From Anadara kagoshimensis (taxonomy: Eukaryota > Mollusca > Bivalvia > Arcoida > Arcidae): a stretch of 64,000 nucleotides of DNA. Within the stretch, counting starts at the first letter, position 1; every line of letters begins with the position of its first letter. Of the stretch, positions 21,767-30,737 are shown one piece after another. The notes under the pieces are model-generated. The model made no database searches, was not told the DNA's origin, and worked only from the letters and a program-made list of their open reading frames with translations. The stretch spans positions 52,683,261 to 52,747,260 of the forward strand of contig CM037871.1 in NCBI GenBank assembly GCA_021292105.1, read 5' to 3'. The translations under genes and the position numbers were made by a program.

Positions 21767-22103
21767 CAGTACAGACCTGCCGAAAGTTTAACACTGAACT
21801 ACCGGAAATCAGTGGAAGCTTGGTTGTCGACTGCAAGTGGACGAAATATTACAAAACAGCTGCCGAAAAGCAAAGTGTCGAGATGTACGGTACAGGTCTG
21901 TCGAAAGTTTAACACTGAGCTAACGAAAATAATAAAACGATCGGCTGCCGAGTGTTAGCTAGTAAACCGAAAAGCTTCATACAGATAGATGACAGCTTTT
22001 GCCCAAAAGATGCCGAGGTACAGGTAACACATAACAAAGATAAGCTGTCGATCTGGCACAAACTCATTAGGTTAGTGTTAAACTTTCGCCAGTTCCATAC
22101 TGT
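21767..22103. mobile_element. Foldback MITE family A, compound copy
   Basis: Two left arms in direct order (CAGTACAGACCTGCCGAAAG at 21767 and GGTACAGGTCTGTCGAAAG near 21889) precede one right arm, GTTAGTGTTAAACTTTCGCC, ending near 22103. This suggests one copy inserted in or recombined with another. Confidence 0.68.
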
Positions 22104-22309
22104 ATGTCACTAGTGACTAAGATATATATATATGTTTATAAACAGCAGAAACTCGAATGCCTCTGTACGTCATCCATAATGAGATGACGTCACTTGAGAG
22201 CCAATCCATTCAAGCAATATGTAAATGTTTTTAAAAAATTGAGAATTGAATTAATACAATGCAAACATAACAACAGCCACAATTGTCTTTAATTAAAAAC
22301 CATTGCATA

Positions 22310-22560
22310 TGTTCCATCATGGACCGTAACATCGCAAAAATCAGCGTTGCGTGTAAAAGCGGTTTAAGGTATTTCTGAATACATTTTTAAGTGTTTTGGA
22401 ACTGCTACAAAACAGTTTTCTAAAATTACAAAAAATCAAGAATATTTGTAAGCAATATCTTATTTGTATTACAAGTTATAATATAACACTGCATTCACTG
22501 CGTTATAATAACGCAGAGTTCGACCCGTGAATGCAGTATTATATTACCGTTTTAAATATA
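22310..22560 (+). repeat. Dispersed element carrying one copy of the 42-bp satellite unit
   Basis: 22314-22350 (ttccatcatggaccgtaacatcgc..., then cagcgttgcgtgtaa) equals a single satellite unit. The following ~200 bases (TTTAAGTGTTTTGG, AAACAGTTTTCT, ATCTTATTTGTA, gagttcgaccc) match the DNA right of the array at 36780-36950. 22480-22546 also forms an inverted repeat around actgcattcac/gtgaatgcagt. Confidence 0.75.
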
Positions 22561-22780
22561 TTGTTTGTATGACCATGAGCATGTTCGGGTGGTGGGGGTG
22601 TTGGCGTATGCAGTAACATTTTCGTTGGATGTCTGTAAAAAGTACACTTGGTCTAAGTTGATGTCTTTGTCTGTGCGTTCCCGTTAACCTATCCGCGTGT
22701 TTACAAACATCGCATTATATAATAAGTAACAACTTTAACATGATTAACTGTTAAGTCAGTCATGTCTACAACTCTGATAA

Positions 22781-23530
22781 CACCAACATCTCTTTGCTCA
22801 AGACGGAATTCACTTCTCTAAGAGTGGAACTGTAGCATTGGTAAAAATCATCAAAACCTACTTAAATGAAAAGTTTGGTATGACACCATACAGTCAATAT
22901 TCTGACCGAAATGAAGATCATTATCAAGCAAGTAGCTATAGTGGAAGGTCAGGTGGACAACGACAGTGGCAAAGACAGAGAGTACCGAACGGACACCAAA
23001 GGATCATCCGGGCTTCGCAAAATAGAGATAGAGTCAATGTTAATTTCAATTTAAAGTCTGCTTTGAGCGATATTATCAATCAATTGTGACTAAATAATGC
23101 AAAATGTCAAATATTACAGTTTAAGGGTAAATCCTCTTCATTATCAAACTTCTATCCCTGTACTATATTATTTAATGGAATAAGTTTTGAGAGCTCCGAA
23201 CAGTTATATCAATATTTGAAAGCAAATTTTCATAATGAATTTTACTTTTCACAGGTCATACTTTCAGCAGATAATGCATTAGAGGCAAAACGCCTTTCCA
23301 AACATATACACTGTTGTTTATCATGGTATGAATATAAAATATATGTTATGTGGATGATACTTTTATTAAAATATAGTCAAGTACTTGAATTTAGAGATGA
23401 GTTGGAAAAGACAAAACATTTTGTCTTGATGCACAATGTGAAAGACAATTATTGGGGCAGTCACAATGGTGGCCGCAATATGATGGGTAAATTACTGATG
23501 GTACTAAGACGGTTCATATCTATTGTATAA
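22781..23530 (+). pseudogene. SGNH-hydrolase tail joined to NADAR domain, one in-frame stop
   Basis: One plus-strand frame is open from 22781 to 23530 except for TGA at 23087-23089. Its start reads LFAQDGIHFSKSGTVALVK, resembling the C-terminal D-x-x-H block of SGNH/GDSL hydrolases, where Asp and His are catalytic. After a Q/R/S-rich linker and the stop comes a NADAR (YbiA-like) domain: LSNFYP, ISFESSEQLYQYLKA, NALEAKRLSKHI, KYSQVLEFRDELEKT, DNYWGSHNGGRNMMGKLLMVLR. NADAR proteins are known as N-glycosidases acting on riboflavin intermediates or as ADP-ribosylguanine hydrolases. The SGNH core is missing upstream, apparently behind a frameshift (DNTNIS near 22775 in another frame). I infer a decayed transposon-type ORF. 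Whether it belonged to the LINE at 24247 is unknown, since that LINE has its own flanking duplication. Confidence 0.7.
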
Positions 23531-23546
23531 AACAATAAATGTGACG

Positions 23547-23549
<3 letters not shown>

Positions 23550-23614
<65 letters not shown>
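23550..23614. repeat. TA microsatellite
   Basis: About 32 uninterrupted TA units. The next ~200 bases are a degenerate TA/TG-rich tract ending in CA repeats near 23775. Confidence 0.95.
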
Positions 23615-23616
<2 letters not shown>

Positions 23617-24237
23617 TTTGATGGGGAATTGTGAATGATACTATTATAGGATGGTATATGTTTGTGTATATATACGGCTTGCATATACATGTATAGTTAT
23701 ATATAACCATGAGTGTGAGTGTGTGTGCTTGTATCGGTTTATGTACCCACATTCGTGTGTGTGCGCGTGCATGCATACACACACACACAGACGTAAAATG
23801 TTTTTGATGCTAGTCACGAATATGAGAGATACGTGAATATTTCTAAAATTGTCTAGTTGTTTATAAAGTTATGTTGAAAATTCATTCCCATATATTTTTG
23901 GAATGTTTCGTAATTTTTTAAAAAAAGTGTTGTTTGCAAGTGTTTTATGAATGTTTAATTGTTACATTATTACTATTTCGCTTTGGAAATATTTCAAAAC
24001 TTTGATTGAACATATACACAAAAAGTTATAAACAAAGAGAGATAACTCTTTCAAAATATCACGATCGGATAATAAGAATGTTTACACAGATAATTCTTCA
24101 TTAGTGTGTGCAATGGGTACATAGCAATTTTCCATTACATTATCTACATGTCCATATAAGACGCGTGTAAAGGTAACAGCAAGATACATTATCTACATTT
24201 CAATAAGCATATACAAACAATTATGCCAGTTAATTCG
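23615..24237. other. Intergenic, simple-sequence rich
   Basis: TA/TG-rich DNA to about 23790, then ordinary AT-rich sequence. No gene seen. Confidence 0.5.
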
Positions 24238-24425
24238 AAGTAAACGAAATTTATTAATATTTAGTAAAAAAAAAAAAAATAAAAAATAAATAAATAAATA
24301 AATAATAAATAAATTTTAAAAAAGCTAAAAAGTTATACATTGCACACACAAGATGAAAGAAATAAATACATTCAATTATTTGACTGTGTACCTCTATGAT
24401 GATTACTTATTTACAATTTTGAACT

Positions 24426-27400
24426 ATGTTGAAAATAAGTTGTTGGAATATTGCAGGTTATCGGGAAGATAAACTTGAGAATATTGTAAATAATTATGAC
24501 ATATTTTGTTTAGTTGAAACATGGACTCATGGTGAGTCATCCATAGACCTGCCAAAATATAGACATTTTCATATGCCGGGCAAAAAGAAAGCTAAAAAGG
24601 GAAGACGCTCAGGTGGTATTATTCTGTATTATCATGACAGAATTCATCTTGGAATTTCACTTATAGCAAAGAAAAGTTATGGATTATGGGTTAAATTGCA
24701 TAGAGAATTCTTCGACTTAGAATCTGATATTTATATAGCGTTTTTATACATAAAACCAAGAACATCGAATAATGAAAACGAAAATGATTTTATTAACTTG
24801 AGTAGAGATATTTTAGCTTATTCCAATAATGGCAAGATTTTGCTTGCAGGAGACTTTAACAGTAGAACAGGAACTGAATTAGATTTTGTTGAAAATGATG
24901 GTGGTTTTCCTGGATCTAACCAACACCTTCTACCTGATACATATACATATGATAAGCAAATAAAGAGAAATAACAGAGATAAAATCACTAATTTGCAAGG
25001 AAAATTAATGTTAGAAATTTGCATTGAAGCAGGTTTACGGATCTTGAATGGCAGGTATATGGGCGACTCACAGGGTAATTTTACTTATTTTGATAACAAA
25101 CTTGGATGCAGTGTCGTAGATTACATGATTATATCTGAATCAGCACTTGATTATGTTAAATACTTTAATGTTATGTCACCTAATGAATTGTCAGACCATT
25201 GTATAATTAGAGTTGGATTAGATATAAAAGTGCCTTCATATGAGAATGAAGACGAATTTAAAAATGCTCAGTATTGGCCTGGAAACTTTGTGTTTGATAG
25301 TAGTAATGAACAAGAATATATTCAATCCTTGTCATCAGACTCGCACATGGACAAACTCTCCAAATTTATGTCAGAGCTAGATACATGCTCCTCAATAGAT
25401 ATAAATAAATACACAAAAATTCTTACTAATATTATCACAGACTCTGCTAACTTGAGTGTTAAGTTTAAAGCAAATAGAAAATCAAAGAAACATAAAAAGA
25501 AAAAGAAAGAATGGTTTAATGGAAACTGCTTTTTAATACAAAAAGAAATTAGAAGATTAGGCAAACTGGTTCAAAAATATCCAAATAACCACACTATAAA
25601 ATTAAATTTTAACAAAACAAAAAAAGAATATAAAAAATTATGCAAAAAGTTAAAAACAGAATTTCTACAAAACCTATTTAACCAACTCAAAGATACTGAT
25701 ATAAAATATCCTTCTGTTTTCTGGAAGGAAATTAACAAAATTAAGAAAAAGCAAAACAGCCAATATAACCCATTAACAATTAAAACTTGGACAGAACATT
25801 TTGAAAATCTTTTAACAGAAACTGACCAACAAAATTTACCTTCAGACATTAAAAATGAGGCTAAAAATATGTTAAATAATGATGCAGAGATATTGAACAG
25901 TCCTATAACTTGTCAAGAAGTTAAAAAATGTCTGAAAAGTTTAAAAAACTCAAAAAGCCCAGGCATGGATCTGGTTTGTAATGAATTTTTAAAATTTGGT
26001 ACAAATATTTTAACATTACCTCTTGTTAAACTTTTTAACAAGATTTTGGACACTGGTAATTTTCCTATAGATTGGAATATATCAATACTGTCAGTTTTAT
26101 ATAAAAATGGATCACCTTATGATTGCAACAATTATAGGGGAATAAGTGTGAGTAGTTGTTTGGGTAAAGTCTTTACAAAAATCTTACAAATGCGAATATC
26201 TGAATATTTAGATAACAACCACTTAATAGAAGACAACCAAGCAGGGTTTAGGAAAGATTATAGAACTACAGATCAAATATTTATTTTCAAAACACTTTTA
26301 AACAAATATCTTCATAAGATAAAAAAACCCATTTTTACTTGCTTTGTAGATTTTTCCAAAGCATTTGACTCAGTTTGGAGAAACGCACTCTTTTACAAAA
26401 TGCAAAGTTTAGGTATCAAAGGTAAAATCCACAATGTCATACACAGCATGTACACAAATACTCATGTGTGTATCAGAAAGGAAAATTATATATCACAACC
26501 ATTTGAAACAACAAAAGGAGTGAAACAGGGGGACAGTCTTAGTCCAACTTTATTTAATATTTTTCTTCATGATATGAACACATGTTTTGAAAATACCTAT
26601 CATACATGTCCTTTAATGCTAGAGGATCATAAAATAAATCATCTATTGTTTGCAGATGATCTATTACTCATGTCAGAAAGTGAATCAGGATTACAAAATT
26701 GTTTGGATAAATTATCAAACTATTGTGAAACATGGAAATTGAATATAAATATTCGGAAAACAAAAATAATGATTTTTAGTGTGAGAAAAACAGACCTTAA
26801 TCAATATAATTTTCAATTTAATAATTCAATGATTGATGTAGTTGAAAAATATAAATATTTGGGCATTGTGTTTTCTTCCAATGGAAGGTTGACACATGCA
26901 GTAAATGACTTATACAATAAGGGAATAAAATCTTTTTTCTCCTTAAGAAACAAGTTCTCAAACTTTGAAAATGTCCCTTTGAATACTTGTACTAAGATGT
27001 TTGATTCTTTAATAAAACCAATTATTTTATATGGATGTGAAATCTGGTTAAGTGATATAAACATTAACCTAAATAGAACAGATACTCTCCCTATTGAGAA
27101 ATTACAACACAAAATGTTAAAATGTATTCTTGGAGTTAAAAGACAATCAACTAACCTAGCATGTAGACTTGAATGTGGATCTCAACCAGCCATCATTTCT
27201 GCTTTAACATTGATGTATAAATATTTCACTAGATTAATCCAGCTTGATAATAACAGACTTTTATATAGTGCATTTATTACTGATCAAAATTTATTTGAAG
27301 AAAAATCTAAGAGTTGGTTTTCAACACTTTATAATATATTTAAACAAATTAAATTAGATTCTCAAAAGGCAAGTGAAGGTCGGATTTCAACTGAGGATTT

Positions 27401-27890
27401 TAAAACATCTTTATCAAATTATATAACATCCAATACAAAAACATTTTTGAATAAAATTAAAACTGGGAAAATTGAAAGTAAACTTGAATTATTTAGCAAC
27501 TTACATAATGAAAATATTCCATATTATGTGTCACTTCCAATCTCAAAAAACATCAGATCAAGCATTGCAGCTTTTAGAATAAGTTCACATTCACTTGCCA
27601 TAGAGAGAGGAAGATATACAAAACCAAAAACACCACGTGATGAAAGAATCTGCAAAAACTGTCAAGAAGTTGAAGACGAAATTCACTTTATTTTAAAATG
27701 CCCTATATATAGCTCACTTCGAGTAAACTTATTTACCTCATATAATATTTTAGAAAATTCTTTGGTAAAAAATATTCCTTTAGAGTTTATTAAAAGGGTT
27801 TTAAATCCAAATAATTTGAAAGAATGTTTAGCTTTACAAAAATACTTAAAGCTAGCATTAGATATTAGAGAGGGAAAGACACAGGGCTGA
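24426..27890 (+). CDS. LINE ORF2: APE endonuclease and reverse transcriptase, intact
   Basis: 1154 codons without a stop. Residues 1-260 are an APE-type endonuclease: SCWNIAGY (Asn8), CLVETW (Glu31), AGDFNSRTG (Asp143, Asn145) and SDHCII (Asp257, His258). The reverse transcriptase follows: LKNSKSPGMD near 520, NNYRGISVSSCLGKVFTK, QAGFRKDYRTTDQ, motif A FVDFSKAFDSVW (Asp642), GVKQGDSLSPTLFN, catalytic FADD at 742-745, and KYLGIVFSSNG. The C-terminal region has a Cys-Cys-His-Cys cluster (C1076, C1079, H1087, C1092 in ICKNCQEVEDEIHFILKC), typical of this LINE group. All catalytic residues are present, so the copy is young or recently active. It makes and cuts its own DNA target and reverse-transcribes its RNA there. 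The ATG at 24426 precedes the first endonuclease strand directly and is the natural start. Confidence 0.93.
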   Translation: MLKISCWNIAGYREDKLENIVNNYDIFCLVETWTHGESSIDLPKYRHFHMPGKKKAKKGRRSGGIILYYHDRIHLGISLIAKKSYGLWVKLHREFFDLESDIYIAFLYIKPRTSNNENENDFINLSRDILAYSNNGKILLAGDFNSRTGTELDFVENDGGFPGSNQHLLPDTYTYDKQIKRNNRDKITNLQGKLMLEICIEAGLRILNGRYMGDSQGNFTYFDNKLGCSVVDYMIISESALDYVKYFNVMSPNELSDHCIIRVGLDIKVPSYENEDEFKNAQYWPGNFVFDSSNEQEYIQSLSSDSHMDKLSKFMSELDTCSSIDINKYTKILTNIITDSANLSVKFKANRKSKKHKKKKKEWFNGNCFLIQKEIRRLGKLVQKYPNNHTIKLNFNKTKKEYKKLCKKLKTEFLQNLFNQLKDTDIKYPSVFWKEINKIKKKQNSQYNPLTIKTWTEHFENLLTETDQQNLPSDIKNEAKNMLNNDAEILNSPITCQEVKKCLKSLKNSKSPGMDLVCNEFLKFGTNILTLPLVKLFNKILDTGNFPIDWNISILSVLYKNGSPYDCNNYRGISVSSCLGKVFTKILQMRISEYLDNNHLIEDNQAGFRKDYRTTDQIFIFKTLLNKYLHKIKKPIFTCFVDFSKAFDSVWRNALFYKMQSLGIKGKIHNVIHSMYTNTHVCIRKENYISQPFETTKGVKQGDSLSPTLFNIFLHDMNTCFENTYHTCPLMLEDHKINHLLFADDLLLMSESESGLQNCLDKLSNYCETWKLNINIRKTKIMIFSVRKTDLNQYNFQFNNSMIDVVEKYKYLGIVFSSNGRLTHAVNDLYNKGIKSFFSLRNKFSNFENVPLNTCTKMFDSLIKPIILYGCEIWLSDININLNRTDTLPIEKLQHKMLKCILGVKRQSTNLACRLECGSQPAIISALTLMYKYFTRLIQLDNNRLLYSAFITDQNLFEEKSKSWFSTLYNIFKQIKLDSQKASEGRISTEDFKTSLSNYITSNTKTFLNKIKTGKIESKLELFSNLHNENIPYYVSLPISKNIRSSIAAFRISSHSLAIERGRYTKPKTPRDERICKNCQEVEDEIHFILKCPIYSSLRVNLFTSYNILENSLVKNIPLEFIKRVLNPNNLKECLALQKYLKLALDIREGKTQG

Positions 27891-27977
27891 AATATATATA
27901 CTTAGTAAGTTAAAAATTGTCATATAACAGTAACTTAATTAAATGGACTCGGTTCATCAGATGCAATATAATATAGG

Positions 27978-28052
27978 TGTCATGTGCTATTTTTGAATTT
28001 TTATGAAATAATGCATTCAAAAATGTGCTAAATTCAAAGATAACACATGACA
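27978..28052. repeat. Hairpin in the LINE 3' region
   Basis: TGTCATGTGCTATTTTTGAA (27978 on) pairs with 28030-28052, ending ACACATGACA, with about 29 bases between. It lies downstream of the stop codon, where LINE reverse transcriptases often recognise RNA structure. Confidence 0.7.
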
Positions 28053-28452
28053 CAGGTTCTAAGATGTAATGAATATATCATACTAGTAATATAATAATAT
28101 AATTTTAATTTTACTTTATATAGAAATATGGATAGGTACCGGTATATATGTATATACACATATATATGAGTGTATGTATATGAAAACATTTTACATGTAT
28201 TTAACACATACAAATGAAGGATAATTTTTCACTAGCTAATCCAGTATTGCACTGATGGACCGACATCAGGTATTTCCTTAATCAGAAATGTTTGTAATTC
28301 ATTAAATTGCGGAGAGTGATTGTCACAATTATATGTACTGTTATGTTTATATATTTGATTTCTATGTTTTATATCATGTAATGGATGACACTGTATATTT
28401 CAGTTTTCCAATAAAAGTTATTATTATTATTATTATTATTATTAAGTAAACG

Positions 28453-30000
28453 TCCGTTTCTTATGTGGTAGTATTAATTATATGGAATAATTAGTTAAGT
28501 TTTATTTAATTAAGTTCTATTTTAATTAACTGTTTACATTATGTTGTAATTGTGGTGTCCTGTGATGTTGTTTAATATTGTCAGCCATCTTGTATTGTTT
28601 TCGTCTTGTGTTGTTATCTTCTTCTTTTATAGGAGCACCCAAACTTCAACTGTCATTCACCTGTCAATCAATATACTTACTTACGTCATGTCACATAACC
28701 GGTTTGTCCAGTTCTTTACTTTCACCTCATTGGCTATTCTTACATACTGGTCAGTTGTTTTGGCGCTCTTAGTATTTTTATCACTCTTTAGTCATTTATG
28801 GGCATTGATTGACGTGTTTTTATTAGATCAATATTTCCAGCTACTTTAACATCAAAGGTATGTTACATTCATTTACTTATTGGTTCATTCATTTACTTAT
28901 TCATTCATTTATATTTCCCTATTTCTAGTTGCTATATTTTCTTGGTTCATGTTCATTCTGTTTCTGTAATTTTCCAGTTGCCACGCCTAGTCGTATTAAT
29001 GCTATTTTAAAGTATATACTAATATTTTAATAAGTGAGAGAGTGTATAAATATATTTAACAATGATTAAAGTAAAATATAAAATATTAAAAATATTTCAT
29101 AATATAACTGGTTAAAAAGTTAGGATAGCGTAAATCGCATTTACCATTTATTTATTGTTGCCTAGCAATGTAATCCGTTGCTATGGTGTTTATTTCCCCC
29201 ATATTTTTACATTAATTTCCATTGTAAGTAAAATCCATACTTACAATATATTTTCATATTTTATTAGGCTACAGTACATAAGTTTTTATAACTCAGAAGT
29301 TACCATGTAGGTCGGGACATTCTAGACCACATCTAGGTACGGTAATGCACAATTTTTACGTGCTATATACACTGTTATAAAGTTACAACAATTTTCAGTT
29401 AGGCGTTATGTTTTCTGGAGTATTTTTCTTTCTTGATAATATGTTATTTTCATTGGTTACAATATAGTTTTTTATCAATATTTCAAGATATATTTATGTT
29501 TTATACACAAAAAGTAAGGTTATTGTAAAATTGTTTCAATAAGAATTCTAGTTCCGGTCATACTTTTATTGTAATAAGTAATGGTAATATAATATCCACT
29601 GTAATTGAACAAGTGACATACAGAGTTATCTCTCTTTATGCAAATTAATGTAATGGGGTACATCGTGGGATATTTTTGTGTTTTATCATATTGAACTGTA
29701 TTGTAAGAATTGTTTTGTATTTTTATTTTGTAGAATGTGAAGGTAAATGTGAATGTAAATGCGAATGTGAATGTGATATAATATAATATATAAAAGAACC
29801 CAAGGAAGTATTTGTTTTTCTTTACCTGAAATAAATACTGTGACACTTATTACCGTTTTTTTTTAAATTCTAATTTCCATGTTTTGTGCACATTTCGTCC
29901 TTTAAGCGTGTCTTAGTTTATAGCTTATTTCATTGAAACCTTGTTTTAGCCTCCTGTATTATTAGAAACGCAAACACATTGTGACATAGTTTCTAAGTGA
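28453..30000. other. Intergenic AT-rich DNA
   Basis: No gene that I can support; a 99-codon frame at 28550 is hydrophobic low-complexity without relatives I know. 29741-29775 has GTAAATGTGAATGT-like 12-base repeats. Confidence 0.45.
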
Positions 30001-30003
30001 TTG

Positions 30004-30100
30004 TGACGTCATAGACAAGAATGTCCTTTTTGACGTCATACTGACACAGACTAAAACATACTTTATGACGTCACATACTACAGCATCCTTTATGACGTCA
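30004..30100. promoter_or_regulatory. Cluster of four perfect CRE palindromes (TGACGTCA)
   Basis: TGACGTCA occurs at 30004, 30031, 30066 and 30093. Spacing is 27, 35 and 27, so the pair repeats with a 62-base period. CREB/ATF factors bind this octamer. No adjacent gene is evident, so function is inference. Confidence 0.45.
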
Positions 30101-30199
30101 CAAACAACAAGAGAAACGTATTGCGAATGTAATCAAAAACAAACAATCCATTTCCGAATCGCAATCCAGAAGCAAAGTAAAAACTTTGGAACTGACAAG

Positions 30200-30735
30200 T
30201 TAGGTTAGACACGTGAACTTCCACCAGGGAAGTGAGGCAGGGTGCTTCGGAAGGGTAAGCACCTTCTGTTTAGCTAGCTACACCCGCCACGTGTGTAATC
30301 AAAATTGTGTGAAAGGAACATGGAACTATGAGACGTCAAATATATCCAAGGCAATCATGGACACAGAGACATCAAACTTATCAACAATACTGTGATGACG
30401 GCCATAATACGTTTTGAGGGCCTTGATAAGCCTATGCTTGCAATATCCCTGAGTCAACAATTTATTTGCAAGCAGCCTACTTCGTTGTACAAAGTCTCCG
30501 TAGTGGGAACAAGCTCTACCATAGCGTATTAATTGGGAAACAAATACACCATAAGCAGGAGAAGCGGGTATATTGCTGCATAAAAAAGGAAAGTTGACAA
30601 TAGAAAAATTGAAGTCGTCACGTTTGTCATAAAGTTTCACTGTAGCCTTTCCTGTGCGTCATAATTCAGGTATAAGTCTAAATATGAAGCAGAACTTGAG
30701 GAATCAGTCGTGTAAACGAAACAACAGCATATAAA
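30200..30735 (-). pseudogene. Reverse-transcriptase-type retroelement remnant, C-terminal part
   Basis: The minus-strand frame 30640-30326 reads KLYDKRDDFNFSIVNFPF, CSNIPASPAYGVFVSQLI, RLLANKLLTQGY and LKTYYGRHHSIVDKF. Just upstream, in a shifted frame, is SSSSASYLDLYL. I associate this ending with an RT family bearing a PMGTNxA motif. A plus-strand remnant with that motif lies at 37400-38120, giving inverted copies around the satellite. The lineage (Penelope-like or other) is uncertain. The copy is frame-shifted and lacks the RT core. Confidence 0.65.
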
Positions 30736-30737
30736 AT

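Larger units (their letters stand above)
24247..28443 (+). mobile_element. Nearly complete LINE retrotransposon
   Basis: The element spans an A-rich 5' leader, one intact ORF (24426-27890), a ~550-base 3' region with a hairpin, and a terminal ATT repeat (28418-28443). AAGTAAACG is found at 24238-24246 and again at 28444-28452, a plausible 9-bp target duplication giving a 4.2-kb insertion. No ORF1 lies inside these limits, so it may be a one-ORF family or 5'-truncated just before ORF2. It has the domain order of CR1/Jockey-group LINEs; the clade is not settled. Confidence 0.8.

Noticed and set aside
23549-23836. Frames over the TA/TG tract
   Set aside because: IYIYIY and cysteine/tyrosine-rich translations of simple repeats.
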